NCBI GenBank assembly: GCA_902476265.1
Contig: CABSCP010000015.1
Location: 18,590 to 82,589 of the forward strand
Origin: an uncultured Lachnospiraceae bacterium
Lineage (GTDB): Bacteria > Bacillota > Clostridia > Lachnospirales > Lachnospiraceae
Length of the DNA stretch: 64,000 bases
Direction: 5' to 3'
In this document: piece after piece, positions 15,680 through 24,425 of the stretch
Numbering within the stretch: the stretch's first letter is position 1
How the letters are laid out: each line of letters starts with the position of its first letter
Made by a program: the position numbers and the translations under genes
Notes under the pieces: generated by a model
What the model saw: the letters and a program-made list of their open reading frames with translations, nothing else
Database searches by the model: none
Told to the model about the DNA's origin: nothing

Positions 15680-17350
15680 TTAGAACTTTTCTTCCAACTT
15701 TTGCACGATCTGCTCAAAATAGCCGTCCTCAAAAGGTACCTTCAGCCCCACTTCTTTGAGCATGTCTCCGTAAAAGCCGCTGGCCGACAGACGGCAGAGC
15801 TTCAGATAGCTTTCCCAGGCAGCCCGGTAATCTTCGTCCATCCAGATTTTGTACTGGAACGCGCAGGACTGCGCCAGCACATAGTCAATATAGTAGAACG
15901 GCATACAGTAAATATGCTGCTGTTTCTGCCAGAAGCCGCCTTTGGAAAAGAACGGGTCACCCTCATAATCCAGATGAGGCATGTAAACCTTTTCCAGATC
16001 GCTCCAGGCCTGTTTTCGCTCGGCTGGGGTCATGGACGGATTCTCATAGACGATATGCTGGAACTCATCTACCATGGTGCCATACGGAATAAAGCGCACC
16101 GCATCCTCCAGCTGCATGATCCGGAACTCCTTTGCCCGATCTCCGAAAAAGCTTTCCGCCCAGGGCGCTGTGAAAAACTCCATGGACATGGAGTGGATTT
16201 CGGCTGTCTCCATGGTGATATCGGCATGCTCTAAAACAGGATCTTTTCCGGAAAGATAGCCCTGGAAAGCGTGCCCGCATTCATGGGTGATCACGTCCAC
16301 ATCCCCGGCGGTTCCGTTAAAGTTTGCAAAAATAAAGGGAGAACCATAGTTATATAAATAGGTCATATAACCGCCCTGCCGCTTGTTCGTCCGGCCCAGC
16401 ACGTCAAAAAGTTCGTTTTCCATCATGAAATCAAAGAATTCTCTGGTCTCGGGAGAAAGCTGTTCATACATCTTCTGCCCCGCCGCAAGAATTTCCTCCG
16501 GGGTCCCTGTGGGAGCCGGATTTCCTTCCGGGAAATAAACTTCGGTATCAATATAGGAAAGCTTTTCCAGACCCAGCCGTTTTCTGCGCACTTCATGCAT
16601 CTTCTCTGCAAAGGGAACGAATACCTCCTTCACCTGCCTGCGAAAATTTTCCACCTCTCTGCGCCCGTAGCTGTTGCGGTTCATCCTGCAGTAGCCCAGT
16701 TCAATAAAGTTTTCATAGCCCATTGCCTGCGCCTGCGCGGTCCGGTTCTTCACCAGTTTGTCATAGATTTCATCCAGCTTATCTTCCACCGATAAAAAAT
16801 AATCGCTGAAAGCCTTATATGCCTGCCGCCGCACGTTTCTGTCAGCGCTGATCAGATAAGGCCGCATCAGGGACAGGTTTTGTTCCTTTCCGTCAAAAAG
16901 GATTTTCGCGGATGCGATCAGCTTGCTGTATTCCGTGGTCAGGACATTTTCCTCCTGCATCAGGCCGATGATGGATTCATTCATACTCTTTAAGGCATTG
17001 TCCATGGTGGCAAAAGCCACTTTCCCGATTTTGTCCTCCAGAAAATCTCTGTGACAAGAGTTGCAGAGCACTTTTTTATAATCGTTTAAAAGACTGTTCA
17101 GCTTTGGCTCTGCCTCATCATAATAATCCTGTTCGGCATTATAAAATTCATCCGCAGTGTTGCCGTCATGACGGATATGGGCGATGGTCATGGCATCCAT
17201 CACATCCCTGAACACCTGATAATATTCCTGATGCACGGCCCACAGCGCTTCTCCGCTCGCTGCGGCAGCCGCCCGTCCTGTAAGATCTGTCAGAATTTCT
17301 TTGGTTTTCTCAAAATCCACCCGTTCATAGGGCATTTCCTGAAATTTCAT
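15680..17350 (-). CDS. pepF: M3 family oligoendopeptidase (PepF-like)
   Basis: 556 residues, the usual length. The zinc site is HECGH at 356-360, with the third ligand in ETAEIHSMSMEFF (about 381-384). The upstream GGYMTYLYNYGSPFIFANFNGT and the downstream YxxDYxxAQ region (FYYIDYVLAQSCAFQ) complete the M3 catalytic channel. There is no signal peptide, so it is cytosolic and cleaves short oligopeptides; with two Opp importers next door it probably processes imported peptides. Its start lies inside the last codons of the upstream GGDEF-EAL gene (26-bp overlap), using GGAGGAAGACG as ribosome site. Confidence 0.92.
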   Translation of the reverse strand: MKFQEMPYERVDFEKTKEILTDLTGRAAAAASGEALWAVHQEYYQVFRDVMDAMTIAHIRHDGNTADEFYNAEQDYYDEAEPKLNSLLNDYKKVLCNSCHRDFLEDKIGKVAFATMDNALKSMNESIIGLMQEENVLTTEYSKLIASAKILFDGKEQNLSLMRPYLISADRNVRRQAYKAFSDYFLSVEDKLDEIYDKLVKNRTAQAQAMGYENFIELGYCRMNRNSYGRREVENFRRQVKEVFVPFAEKMHEVRRKRLGLEKLSYIDTEVYFPEGNPAPTGTPEEILAAGQKMYEQLSPETREFFDFMMENELFDVLGRTNKRQGGYMTYLYNYGSPFIFANFNGTAGDVDVITHECGHAFQGYLSGKDPVLEHADITMETAEIHSMSMEFFTAPWAESFFGDRAKEFRIMQLEDAVRFIPYGTMVDEFQHIVYENPSMTPAERKQAWSDLEKVYMPHLDYEGDPFFSKGGFWQKQQHIYCMPFYYIDYVLAQSCAFQYKIWMDEDYRAAWESYLKLCRLSASGFYGDMLKEVGLKVPFEDGYFEQIVQKLEEKF

Positions 17351-19022
17351 GTTTGCGTCTTCCTCCGTTTTCTATCTTTTCTTCCAGACATTCACGGGGC
17401 ATGGGCCTTCCATAATAATATCCCTGATAAATGTCCAGATCCTTTTCCTTTAATTCCTCCGCCTGCTCCCTGTCTTCTATCCCCTCCTGACATACGGTAA
17501 TACCCATAGTATGACAGAGTTTAACAATAAATTCAATAAAAGTGGTATCAAAAATGCATTCCTGCATATTCCGGATAAACGACTGATCGATTTTCACAAT
17601 ATTAACAGGCACGGCTTTCAATAATCCCAGAGAAGAATACCCTGTCCCGAAATCATCCATCGCCACTTTAAAGCCCAAATCATGAAGGATATGTAAAATT
17701 CTTCTCACCTGGTCATAATTGGAAGAAATACAGGTTTCCGTCAGTTCGATCACGATATTGCACTCTTTCAGGAATCCCCGGCTGCATTTATCTATGAGGT
17801 AATTCAAAAAGTCTCCTTTTTCAAACTGTGTCCAGGATACATTGATATGCATGGAAAAATCCGGAATCTTTTGGGAAAATCCTTTTGCAGCGCATACGGC
17901 CGTTTCAAAAATCCACTGTCCCACCCTGCTGATCATGCCCGTTTCTTCCAGCATGGGAATGAATTCCAGCGGGGAAATTTTCCCCAGCTTCTCACAGGTA
18001 AAGCGGCATAAGGCCTCCGCCCCGATGATCCGTTCTTCCTGGGCATCCCATAACGGCTGATAGTGCATTTCAAATCCCTGAAAATCATTTTCCATGCTGG
18101 TTTGAAGAATGTCCGCCAGTTCCAGGCTTCGTTCTCTGCCCGCCATGACCTCTCTGGAAAAAAAGATGATTCTGTTCTTTCCCTGCTTCTTGGCATATTC
18201 CAGGGAATAAACCGCTTTTTTGATCAGATCCAGATATTCCCTTCCATCCCTTGGATACAGTGCACAGCCGCCGGATAAGGTGATCCGGCAGCGTCTGCCG
18301 TCCAGTTGCCTGGGCTCCTTTAAGCACTCCTGAATGCTGTGGTAAAATTCAAATATTTCATCCTGTCCGGCATCCCGGAACAAAACCGCATACTCATCGC
18401 CGTCAAAGCGGTAAAGCTGGGCGCAGTCCGGCAGTCTGGATTCGATCTGTCTGGCGGTGCAGCGCAGCACATCGTCTCCAAACGCCCTGTCATATAAATC
18501 ATTGATAAAACGGAAATCATCAAACCCCAGAATCAAGATTCCCGCAGGATGACTGTCTGAGGCCCCGATCACCTGGTTGATTTTCTTTTCCGCTTCAAAC
18601 CGGTTCAAAAGCCCGGTCACATGGTCCGTTCTGGCATATTGGGACATATTCATAATCACCCCGGCAAAAACGGTCATGTTGCCGTCCTGATCCGGTTCCA
18701 CCCGCCCCCTGCAGCGCAGCCAGACCCACTTGCCCTGCACATTCCGGGCGCGGTATTCCACATTGTGGGTATATACGGTACCGTCTGCCACTTCCCTGTT
18801 TGCCTTTAAAAAGGCCTCCCGGTCCCTTTCATGGATCAGATCCAGCCAAAACTCGGCGGCATGTTCCACGATTTCCCCGGGAAGCCCGAATTCTTCCACC
18901 ATCTGCTTCGGATAACGGAAGGTTCCTGTCTTTAAATCCCCGATATAAACATAATCATCCGTACTCCTGGATAAGGCGTCGTAAAATCTGTCAACCGCGG
19001 CCTTCCCTTTACTCATTTCCAT
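17325..19022 (-). CDS. PAS-GGDEF-EAL cyclic-di-GMP signalling protein
   Basis: 565 residues, no membrane segment. A PAS sensor is at about 20-130. A GGDEF domain at about 132-290 has a changed active site (DGDEY at 207-211), so it is probably not a cyclase and may bind GTP as a regulator. The EAL domain at about 310-550 keeps its catalytic set: EAL at 336-338, Asn in INVS, Glu in ELTET, DD at 456-457 in DDFGTGYSS, Lys477 in VKID, Glu513 and Gln533. I infer a c-di-GMP phosphodiesterase. It has its own promoter and overlaps pepF at its 3' end. A second c-di-GMP gene lies at 24426. Confidence 0.92.
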   Translation of the reverse strand: MEMSKGKAAVDRFYDALSRSTDDYVYIGDLKTGTFRYPKQMVEEFGLPGEIVEHAAEFWLDLIHERDREAFLKANREVADGTVYTHNVEYRARNVQGKWVWLRCRGRVEPDQDGNMTVFAGVIMNMSQYARTDHVTGLLNRFEAEKKINQVIGASDSHPAGILILGFDDFRFINDLYDRAFGDDVLRCTARQIESRLPDCAQLYRFDGDEYAVLFRDAGQDEIFEFYHSIQECLKEPRQLDGRRCRITLSGGCALYPRDGREYLDLIKKAVYSLEYAKKQGKNRIIFFSREVMAGRERSLELADILQTSMENDFQGFEMHYQPLWDAQEERIIGAEALCRFTCEKLGKISPLEFIPMLEETGMISRVGQWIFETAVCAAKGFSQKIPDFSMHINVSWTQFEKGDFLNYLIDKCSRGFLKECNIVIELTETCISSNYDQVRRILHILHDLGFKVAMDDFGTGYSSLGLLKAVPVNIVKIDQSFIRNMQECIFDTTFIEFIVKLCHTMGITVCQEGIEDREQAEELKEKDLDIYQGYYYGRPMPRECLEEKIENGGRRKHEISGNAL

Positions 19023-19074
19023 TGTATAAAGTCATCTCCCCGCAAATACAAAAATAAACATTCCTACATTTTTG

Positions 19075-19103
19075 AGTATACATGATTTCGGGAAAATTCA
19101 CAA
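19075..19103 (-). promoter_or_regulatory. Promoter of the GGDEF-EAL/pepF unit
   Basis: Minus strand: -35 TTGTGA (19098-19103), 17-bp spacer, -10 TATACT (19075-19080). The -35 begins directly after the enolase stop codon. Confidence 0.65.
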
Positions 19104-20393
19104 TCAGTTTTTAAACAATTGCTCTTCGATCCGCAGCAGACGATTATACTTCGCCACCCGGTCCATCCTGCAGGGAGCTCCGGTCTTGATCTGTCCGGCG
19201 TTCACCGCCACAGCGATGTCTGCGATCATCGCATCTTCCGTTTCTCCGGAACGGTGGGAAATGATGGTTTTAAATCCGTTTTCTTTCGCCAGCCGGACGG
19301 CCGCAAACGCTTCTGTGAGCGTACCGATCTGATTTACCTTGACCAAAATGGCATTTCCGGCATGAAGTTTGATTCCGGCCGAAAGACGTTTCACATTGGT
19401 CACAAAAAGATCATCTCCCACCAGCTGCAGTTTATTCCCCAGCCGCTGGGTCATTTTCTGCCAGCCGTCCCAGTCCTCTTCATCCAGACCGTCCTCCAGG
19501 GAAAACAGCGGGAATTCTTCTGCCAGCTCTTCATAATAGGAAATCATGTCATCGGTATTGCGGAAAATCTGCTGTCCCTTCATTTTGCTTTCTCCGGGGA
19601 AATAATAGCATCCCGCCTTTTTATCATACAGCTCGCTGGCCGCGGCATCGATGGCGATTTTGATATCATGCCCCGGCGTAAGGCCGCTCTTTTTAACCGC
19701 TTCCACAATCAGAGAAAGCACGCTTTTGGCATCCGGCAGATCGGGCGCAAAGCCGCCTTCATCCCCCACGCCTGTGGAAAGACCCTTCTCCTTGCAGATT
19801 CCTTTCAGATTATGATAAATTTCCGCACAGATCCTGAGGCCCTCCGCAAAACTCTCCGCCTGCATGGGCGCAATCATGAATTCCTGCAGATCCACCGTAT
19901 TATCCGCATGTTTGCCGCCGTTTAAAATGTTCATCATGGGGATGGGCATTTCCACCGTGTGGATGCCGCCCAGATATTGGAACAGGGGCAGATGAAGCGC
20001 TTCCGCCGCTGCCCTTGCCGTCGCCATGGAAACGCCAAGGCAGGCGTTTGCCCCCAGGTTTTCCTTATTCTGGGTGCCGTCACAGCCGATAATCAGCTCG
20101 TCGATATAGCGCTGACAGGAGGCATCCTTTCCCAACAGCACATCCTTTATTTTCGTGTTTACGTTGGCCACCGCTTTTCGCACGCCCAGTCCGAAATAAC
20201 GGGGTTCCCCGTCTCTGAGTTCCACCGCTTCAAACTGGCCTGTGGACGCCCCGGAAGGAACGCTGGCCCGGCCGCAGGCCAGTTCCCCCGTAACAGAATT
20301 TTGTACCACAACCTCCGCTTCCAGCGTAGGATTTCCCCTGGAATCCAAAATTTCTCTGGCATGTACTTCTTTTACCGGCAATACTACATTCAT
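19104..20393 (-). CDS. eno: Enolase
   Basis: 429 residues from the ATG at 20393, chosen because AGAGAGG precedes it and the protein then starts VLPVKEVHAREILDSRGNPT, the standard enolase beginning. An in-frame upstream start at 20456 would run through a terminator-like hairpin. It converts 2-phosphoglycerate to phosphoenolpyruvate in glycolysis. Motifs seen: ASVPSGASTG, GVGDEGGFAPDL, the SLEDGLDEEDW metal-binding Glu/Asp, LVGDDLFVTN, the catalytic Lys in VKVNQIGT, and ISHRSGETED. It is not in a glycolytic cluster here; gpmI is 6 kb away. Confidence 0.96.
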   Translation of the reverse strand: MNVVLPVKEVHAREILDSRGNPTLEAEVVVQNSVTGELACGRASVPSGASTGQFEAVELRDGEPRYFGLGVRKAVANVNTKIKDVLLGKDASCQRYIDELIIGCDGTQNKENLGANACLGVSMATARAAAEALHLPLFQYLGGIHTVEMPIPMMNILNGGKHADNTVDLQEFMIAPMQAESFAEGLRICAEIYHNLKGICKEKGLSTGVGDEGGFAPDLPDAKSVLSLIVEAVKKSGLTPGHDIKIAIDAAASELYDKKAGCYYFPGESKMKGQQIFRNTDDMISYYEELAEEFPLFSLEDGLDEEDWDGWQKMTQRLGNKLQLVGDDLFVTNVKRLSAGIKLHAGNAILVKVNQIGTLTEAFAAVRLAKENGFKTIISHRSGETEDAMIADIAVAVNAGQIKTGAPCRMDRVAKYNRLLRIEEQLFKN

Positions 20394-20420
20394 CTTCGCT
20401 ACCTCTCTTTCCCTGATTCG

Positions 20421-20452
20421 AAAAAACGGAAGTGTTCCCACTCCCGCTTTTT
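20421..20452 (-). terminator. Terminator-like hairpin just before enolase
   Basis: Fourteen paired bases, AAAAAGCGGGAGTG with CACTTCCGTTTTTT (minus strand, two G-U pairs), loop GGAA, with the T-run inside the stem. It lies 28 bp before the eno start. A weak -10 TATACT (20477-20482) lies upstream of it, so it may end the ABC-2 exporter transcript or attenuate eno. Confidence 0.65.
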
Positions 20453-20498
20453 CCATCCTTTATTCTTACATCTTAAAGTATACGCCTTTTACAGCCGG

Positions 20499-22739
20499 TT
20501 ATCCATAGACTGCCGCTTCTTTTATCCTTTTTTCCAGAAAATCCGGCTCTTTGCCTTTCAGGAAGAAAAAATCCGGAACAAAAACATGGTTTTTCAAAGC
20601 TTCCGCCGTCAGTGTCAGCGTGACGCTGATCCGGGTATTCCGGTCCACATAGCGCGCCTCTTCCCCGGCGATCTCCGTCAGTGTCTCGGGATACAGCGCT
20701 GCCAGAAGCGCTCCGATCTCCTCTTTCTCTTCAAAGGTACACTGGATGATCTGATCTTTGATCTCTCCTGCCTCAAACAGTTCGTCCTGCCTGTTGTCGT
20801 CATAATAATAATACCGTACCGTAATGGCTGCCACGTCCTCCGGCGCAATCAGATTTTCCGTTTTTCGGACTTCAATTTCATTTTCCCCCAAAACAGCAAT
20901 GGTATTTGCAAACTTCCCGTAAACCGGATAGTTCCATACCAGCCGGCTTCCTTCTTTGGACTGGGAAAGTTCAAATTTAAGGCCGCCCCAGGGAAGGTTT
21001 TCGGAAAGCAGGTCATAGCCATAGCCATCAAAATCCTGCCGCAAAGCTTCCAGCAGCCTTTCTCTGTCTCCCGTATAAAAAACCTCCTGCAAGCCGTCAT
21101 ACCAGGTGATCTTCATTTGGGAGACCGCTTCTTTGAAGGCTTCTTCATAGAGCTGATAACGGATGTGTTTATAAGCCATGTCCTGCATGATGGTTTCCAG
21201 TTCCTGTGCCCCGGTATCTTCCGTCACATAAAACCGGCGGTAGACTTTTCTCCCGCTGTCTAACGTATAGCGGACTACCCATATCCGGCTATCCTCCATA
21301 TCCACAGACTGCCGGACATCCACCGCGCTTCCTCTTGTGTCGTCCATTTCAGGCAGCCCTGCCTCCTGCCATTTTTGTGCCAGGGAAAGCACTGCTTCAA
21401 TGGTTTTTTCGTCGGTGGAATTCATATTTTCCAGAATGTCATCCACCGCCGGTTTCTGATAGCCCGAGAAGAAAGGAACCGTATATCTTCCAAAATTGCC
21501 ATAGTCATTTTCCAGCGACACACTCACAGCCGCCACCTGCTCTTTTTGGGGAAGGAACCGGTCAAAGCCGGTCAGTTCAAACCGGAAGAGACATAAGATG
21601 AGCATGGAAACCGCTATGCAGACTGCCGCCAGCGCCTTTTTCCCCAAAAGCGCTTTTAACTCTCTCTCATAAATGAGCTGGATGATCCAATGCCCCGCCA
21701 GCGCGCCCAAAAGCGTTCCCGCAAACAGGAAAAAGTTCCGGTCATTTGCAGCCCCGCTCACCAGCATTCCCACTGTCAGCGAAAACGGAATGAGAAGGAA
21801 AAATTCCAGCACCGGCTTTAGTTTGGGAAAGGCGATGGCCTGGTGATAACTTTCCGTCTTTCTTTTCCGGAACAGATAAAAAACTGCCAGGCCCGTCACC
21901 GCTGCCACCAGCGCCAGAAACCCGATTTCCTCCATGAGCGGCGCGCCCCAGCCGGGAATGCCTTTTGCTCCGTACAGCTTTCCGTCTTTATACCATGTCC
22001 CCTCTGTAAACAAAAGGAAACCGGTAAAAGGGGAAATCCAGGGACGCTGCCATAAAAGTCTGTCATCCGCCCCGCAATAGCTGTAAAAAAAAGCACTTTT
22101 CAGCTGGCTGTAAGTGAACCGGACCGCATATTCATAAGCAAACAGCACCGTACACCCCAAAAGGGCTGTGAGCACATTTCCTGTCAGCATCACCGCAAGC
22201 AGCGCCACCTGATAGATGGCGGTATAGGCCAGCATATTGACCACAAAGGCCAGAATGGAATGCGCCAGCATGGCAGCGTCCAAAACGCGATAGGCAGCGC
22301 CCAGTCCCCAGCTCAGCGCCAGGTTGATCAGATACGCCGCTCCAAAGACCAGAATGCCGTTGGCCCAGATCAGAAAAAACCGTTTCGTCCCGCAAACCGG
22401 TACGCTCATATATAAATCCATTTTCTGTCTGCTGTATAAAAAAGAAAATCCCTGCACCGCAAACAAAATCGCAAACAAAGCCGCCGCCAGCACGAATAAC
22501 GGCGAAAAACCGATGTTGGATGCAAACTCGTTTTTGATATAGCCCTGCTGCAGCGCCAGCTGTGCCGCTGAAGCGCCATCCGCTGCCATCTTTGCGATTT
22601 CTCCCTTTCTGTCGGACAAAAAAATGATATTAAAGACCGGATAGAGTAAAAACAGCACCCCAAAGCAGAGCACGAAGGTCCAGGCCCGCCGTTTTGTATT
22701 CTCTTTCCATTTAGCCCAATATAAGTTTTTTGATGTCAT
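20499..22739 (-). CDS. ABC-2 type exporter membrane subunit
   Basis: 746 residues. The N-terminal half (about 15-390) has nine or so hydrophobic segments. Two external/loop regions carry FSFLYSRQKMDLYMSVPV, the motif at which ABC-2 permeases of the YtrC/antibiotic exporter type contact their ATPase. The C-terminal half (about 410-740) is a soluble, acidic, probably extracytoplasmic or lipid-facing region. The gene overlaps the ATPase gene by 29 bp. Together with the GntR-type repressor it forms a YtrA/YtrB-like cassette, in relatives linked to cell-wall antibiotic stress. The substrate cannot be told from sequence. Confidence 0.82.
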   Translation of the reverse strand: MTSKNLYWAKWKENTKRRAWTFVLCFGVLFLLYPVFNIIFLSDRKGEIAKMAADGASAAQLALQQGYIKNEFASNIGFSPLFVLAAALFAILFAVQGFSFLYSRQKMDLYMSVPVCGTKRFFLIWANGILVFGAAYLINLALSWGLGAAYRVLDAAMLAHSILAFVVNMLAYTAIYQVALLAVMLTGNVLTALLGCTVLFAYEYAVRFTYSQLKSAFFYSYCGADDRLLWQRPWISPFTGFLLFTEGTWYKDGKLYGAKGIPGWGAPLMEEIGFLALVAAVTGLAVFYLFRKRKTESYHQAIAFPKLKPVLEFFLLIPFSLTVGMLVSGAANDRNFFLFAGTLLGALAGHWIIQLIYERELKALLGKKALAAVCIAVSMLILCLFRFELTGFDRFLPQKEQVAAVSVSLENDYGNFGRYTVPFFSGYQKPAVDDILENMNSTDEKTIEAVLSLAQKWQEAGLPEMDDTRGSAVDVRQSVDMEDSRIWVVRYTLDSGRKVYRRFYVTEDTGAQELETIMQDMAYKHIRYQLYEEAFKEAVSQMKITWYDGLQEVFYTGDRERLLEALRQDFDGYGYDLLSENLPWGGLKFELSQSKEGSRLVWNYPVYGKFANTIAVLGENEIEVRKTENLIAPEDVAAITVRYYYYDDNRQDELFEAGEIKDQIIQCTFEEKEEIGALLAALYPETLTEIAGEEARYVDRNTRISVTLTLTAEALKNHVFVPDFFFLKGKEPDFLEKRIKEAAVYG

Positions 22740-23616
22740 AGCCCTTCACCTCCGTCTCGCTGATAAAGATTTCCTCCAAAGATAGCGGCAGCACCTCATG
22801 AAACAGGCAGTCGGAAGCCGCAAACATGGCGATCAGTTCTTCTCTGGTTCCTCTCACCGTCAGGGTCCGCAAAGACCCCCGTCTTTCGCATTTTACAATT
22901 GTGAGCTGCTTTAACAGGCGTTCTTCCTCCTCATCGGAAGAGAATACACACTGCACCTTTTGAATATTGCATTTCATCTCCTCCAGGTCCCTGGAAAGCA
23001 GCACGCCGCCCTGGTGCAGCAGCCCCACATGGTCACAGATGTCCTCCAGTTCCCGCAGGTTATGGGATGCGATGATGGGGGTAAAGTCCCTTTCCTCCAT
23101 CTCCTTTGCAAAAATACTCTTCACACCCTGGCGCATGACCGGATCCAGGCCGTCAAAGGTTTCGTCGCAGAACAGATATTTGGTCTGTGCACAGAGCCCT
23201 GTGATGATGGCCAGCTGTTTTTTCATTCCCTTGGAAAAAGTATTGATTTTCCGCCGTCCGTCCAGTCCGAATTTCGTCAGATAAAGATAAAACCGCTCCC
23301 GGTCAAAATCCCGGTAAACGCTGCTGTAATACCGTTCCATATCCCGGGGCGCAGCGTTTGCAAAAAAATAAGGTTCGTCCGCAATAAAGAATAGCCGCGC
23401 TTTGGCATGCATGTTATCGTACACCTGCATATTGTCCACCAGCGCCAGTCCGCTGTCCGGACACAGCACTCCCGCCATCAGGCGCAGCACTGTGCTCTTC
23501 CCTGCGCCGTTTGTGCCGATCAACCCGAAAACAGCGCCTTCCTTAATGATCACACTGACATCTTTGACGGCTTCCACTTTCCCGAAAGATTTGGTCAGGC
23601 CCTTTAATTCAATCAT
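22711..23616 (-). CDS. ABC-2 exporter ATPase
   Basis: 301 residues from the ATG at 23616 after GGAGGAGGAG; an earlier in-frame start at 23643 is unlikely. Walker A GTNGAGKST, Q-loop region, a signature of the FSKGMKKQL type, and Walker B YLFCDETFDGLD are intact, followed by the SHNL H-loop. This signature variant is typical of the YtrB/BcrA export subfamily. The start codon overlaps the stop of the GntR gene (ATGATTGA arrangement), so translation is coupled. It energises the membrane protein encoded next. Confidence 0.9.
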   Translation of the reverse strand: MIELKGLTKSFGKVEAVKDVSVIIKEGAVFGLIGTNGAGKSTVLRLMAGVLCPDSGLALVDNMQVYDNMHAKARLFFIADEPYFFANAAPRDMERYYSSVYRDFDRERFYLYLTKFGLDGRRKINTFSKGMKKQLAIITGLCAQTKYLFCDETFDGLDPVMRQGVKSIFAKEMEERDFTPIIASHNLRELEDICDHVGLLHQGGVLLSRDLEEMKCNIQKVQCVFSSDEEEERLLKQLTIVKCERRGSLRTLTVRGTREELIAMFAASDCLFHEVLPLSLEEIFISETEVKGYDIKKLILG

Positions 23617-23974
23617 GTTCTCCTCCTCCAAGTATCCTGTCACACAGCTCCCGCCTTGTCATGCCCAGCTCCAGCGCTTCGTCCTTTATGGCGTCCAGCC
23701 GTTCGAATATTTCCTTTTTTCTGACTTCCTTTAAGCTGTCGTCATATGCCACAAAGTTCCCGCGGCCCTTTACCGTATAGATGAATCCGGTCCGCTCCAG
23801 TTCGCTGTAAGCGCGCTGGATGGTGTTGGGATTGATGGAAAGCTCCACCGCCAGGCTTCTGACAGAGGGCATCCTGCTGTTTGGCTCCAGCACCCCTTTT
23901 AAGATCAGATTCTGAAATTTGTCCACAATCTGTTCATACAGGGGCCTGGTATCCCGGTAATCCAGTATGATCAT
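23609..23974 (-). CDS. GntR family repressor, YtrA type
   Basis: 121 residues from the ATG at 23974 (AAAGGAG upstream). The winged helix occupies about 8-75, with the family motif LYEQIVDKFQNLI, the recognition helix LSINPNTIQRAYSELE and the wing GFIYTVKGRGNFV. A short helical tail of about 45 residues follows, as in YtrA proteins that lack a large ligand domain. It heads the ABC-2 exporter operon and very likely binds the inverted repeat at 24177-24203 directly behind the -10 box to repress its own operon. Confidence 0.92.
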   Translation of the reverse strand: MIILDYRDTRPLYEQIVDKFQNLILKGVLEPNSRMPSVRSLAVELSINPNTIQRAYSELERTGFIYTVKGRGNFVAYDDSLKEVRKKEIFERLDAIKDEALELGMTRRELCDRILGGGEHD

Positions 23975-23997
23975 ACTTCTCCTTTCGCCGTTACCGA

Positions 23998-24147
23998 ATG
24001 AACGCATTCAAACGCCATTTCCCGCTCCGCACTGCCATACGCCCTCTCCACAGACCCGGGCAGGATACGGACAGCGGATCCCTGTAAGGGCCTGTGAGAG
24101 GGCGTATGGCAGTGCGTACCTAAAAGTCAGCATTTGAATGGGTTCAT
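23998..24147. repeat. Imperfect palindrome in the gntR leader, third large inverted repeat
   Basis: Outer arms ATGAACGCATTCAAA and TTTGAATGGGTTCAT differ at one position. Inner arms 24028-24048 and 24096-24116 are a perfect 21-bp inverted repeat beginning CGCACTGCC. The centre contains CCCTGTAAGGG, also present in the core of the 465-694 element. It lies wholly inside the expected 5' leader of the gntR operon, so it would fold in the mRNA. Confidence 0.82.
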
Positions 24148-24176
24148 CCGGTTTGCAGTAATGATATCGCCGTTTT

Positions 24177-24203
24177 AAGTGTACTAATTATGTTAATACA
24201 CTT
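24177..24203 (-). promoter_or_regulatory. Probable GntR operator
   Basis: Inverted repeat AAGTGTACTAA / TTAATACACTT (10 of 11 positions match) with a 5-bp centre, starting directly at the edge of the -10 box and covering the expected transcription start. This is the expected place for a YtrA-type repressor site. Confidence 0.75.
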
Positions 24204-24232
24204 ATTATATATAAGGCAAGAACTGCTGTCAA
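24204..24232 (-). promoter_or_regulatory. Consensus promoter of the gntR-ABC operon
   Basis: Minus strand: perfect -35 TTGACA (24227-24232), 17-bp spacer, perfect -10 TATAAT (24204-24209). Such a strong promoter implies that expression is set by repression. Confidence 0.9.
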
Positions 24233-24425
24233 GACTTTTAAACCCGATTTGGGAAACATTTCCTGACCATTTTCGGAGCATGTCTTGCCGGGATTTTATC
24301 AAAGTGTTGATGACATCCCACGTCATTAATGCTATTATGATAACAAATAATGTTTTTCTTTTGATTGAAAAGGTCTTTATAAATTTAATGGAAAGACAAA
24401 ATAAATAAGAACGGGGTTGAACGGG

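Noticed and set aside
19959..21263. 434-codon open frame antisense to enolase and the ABC-2 permease
   Set aside because: It crosses two real genes and their gap, has no start signal and no recognisable domain.
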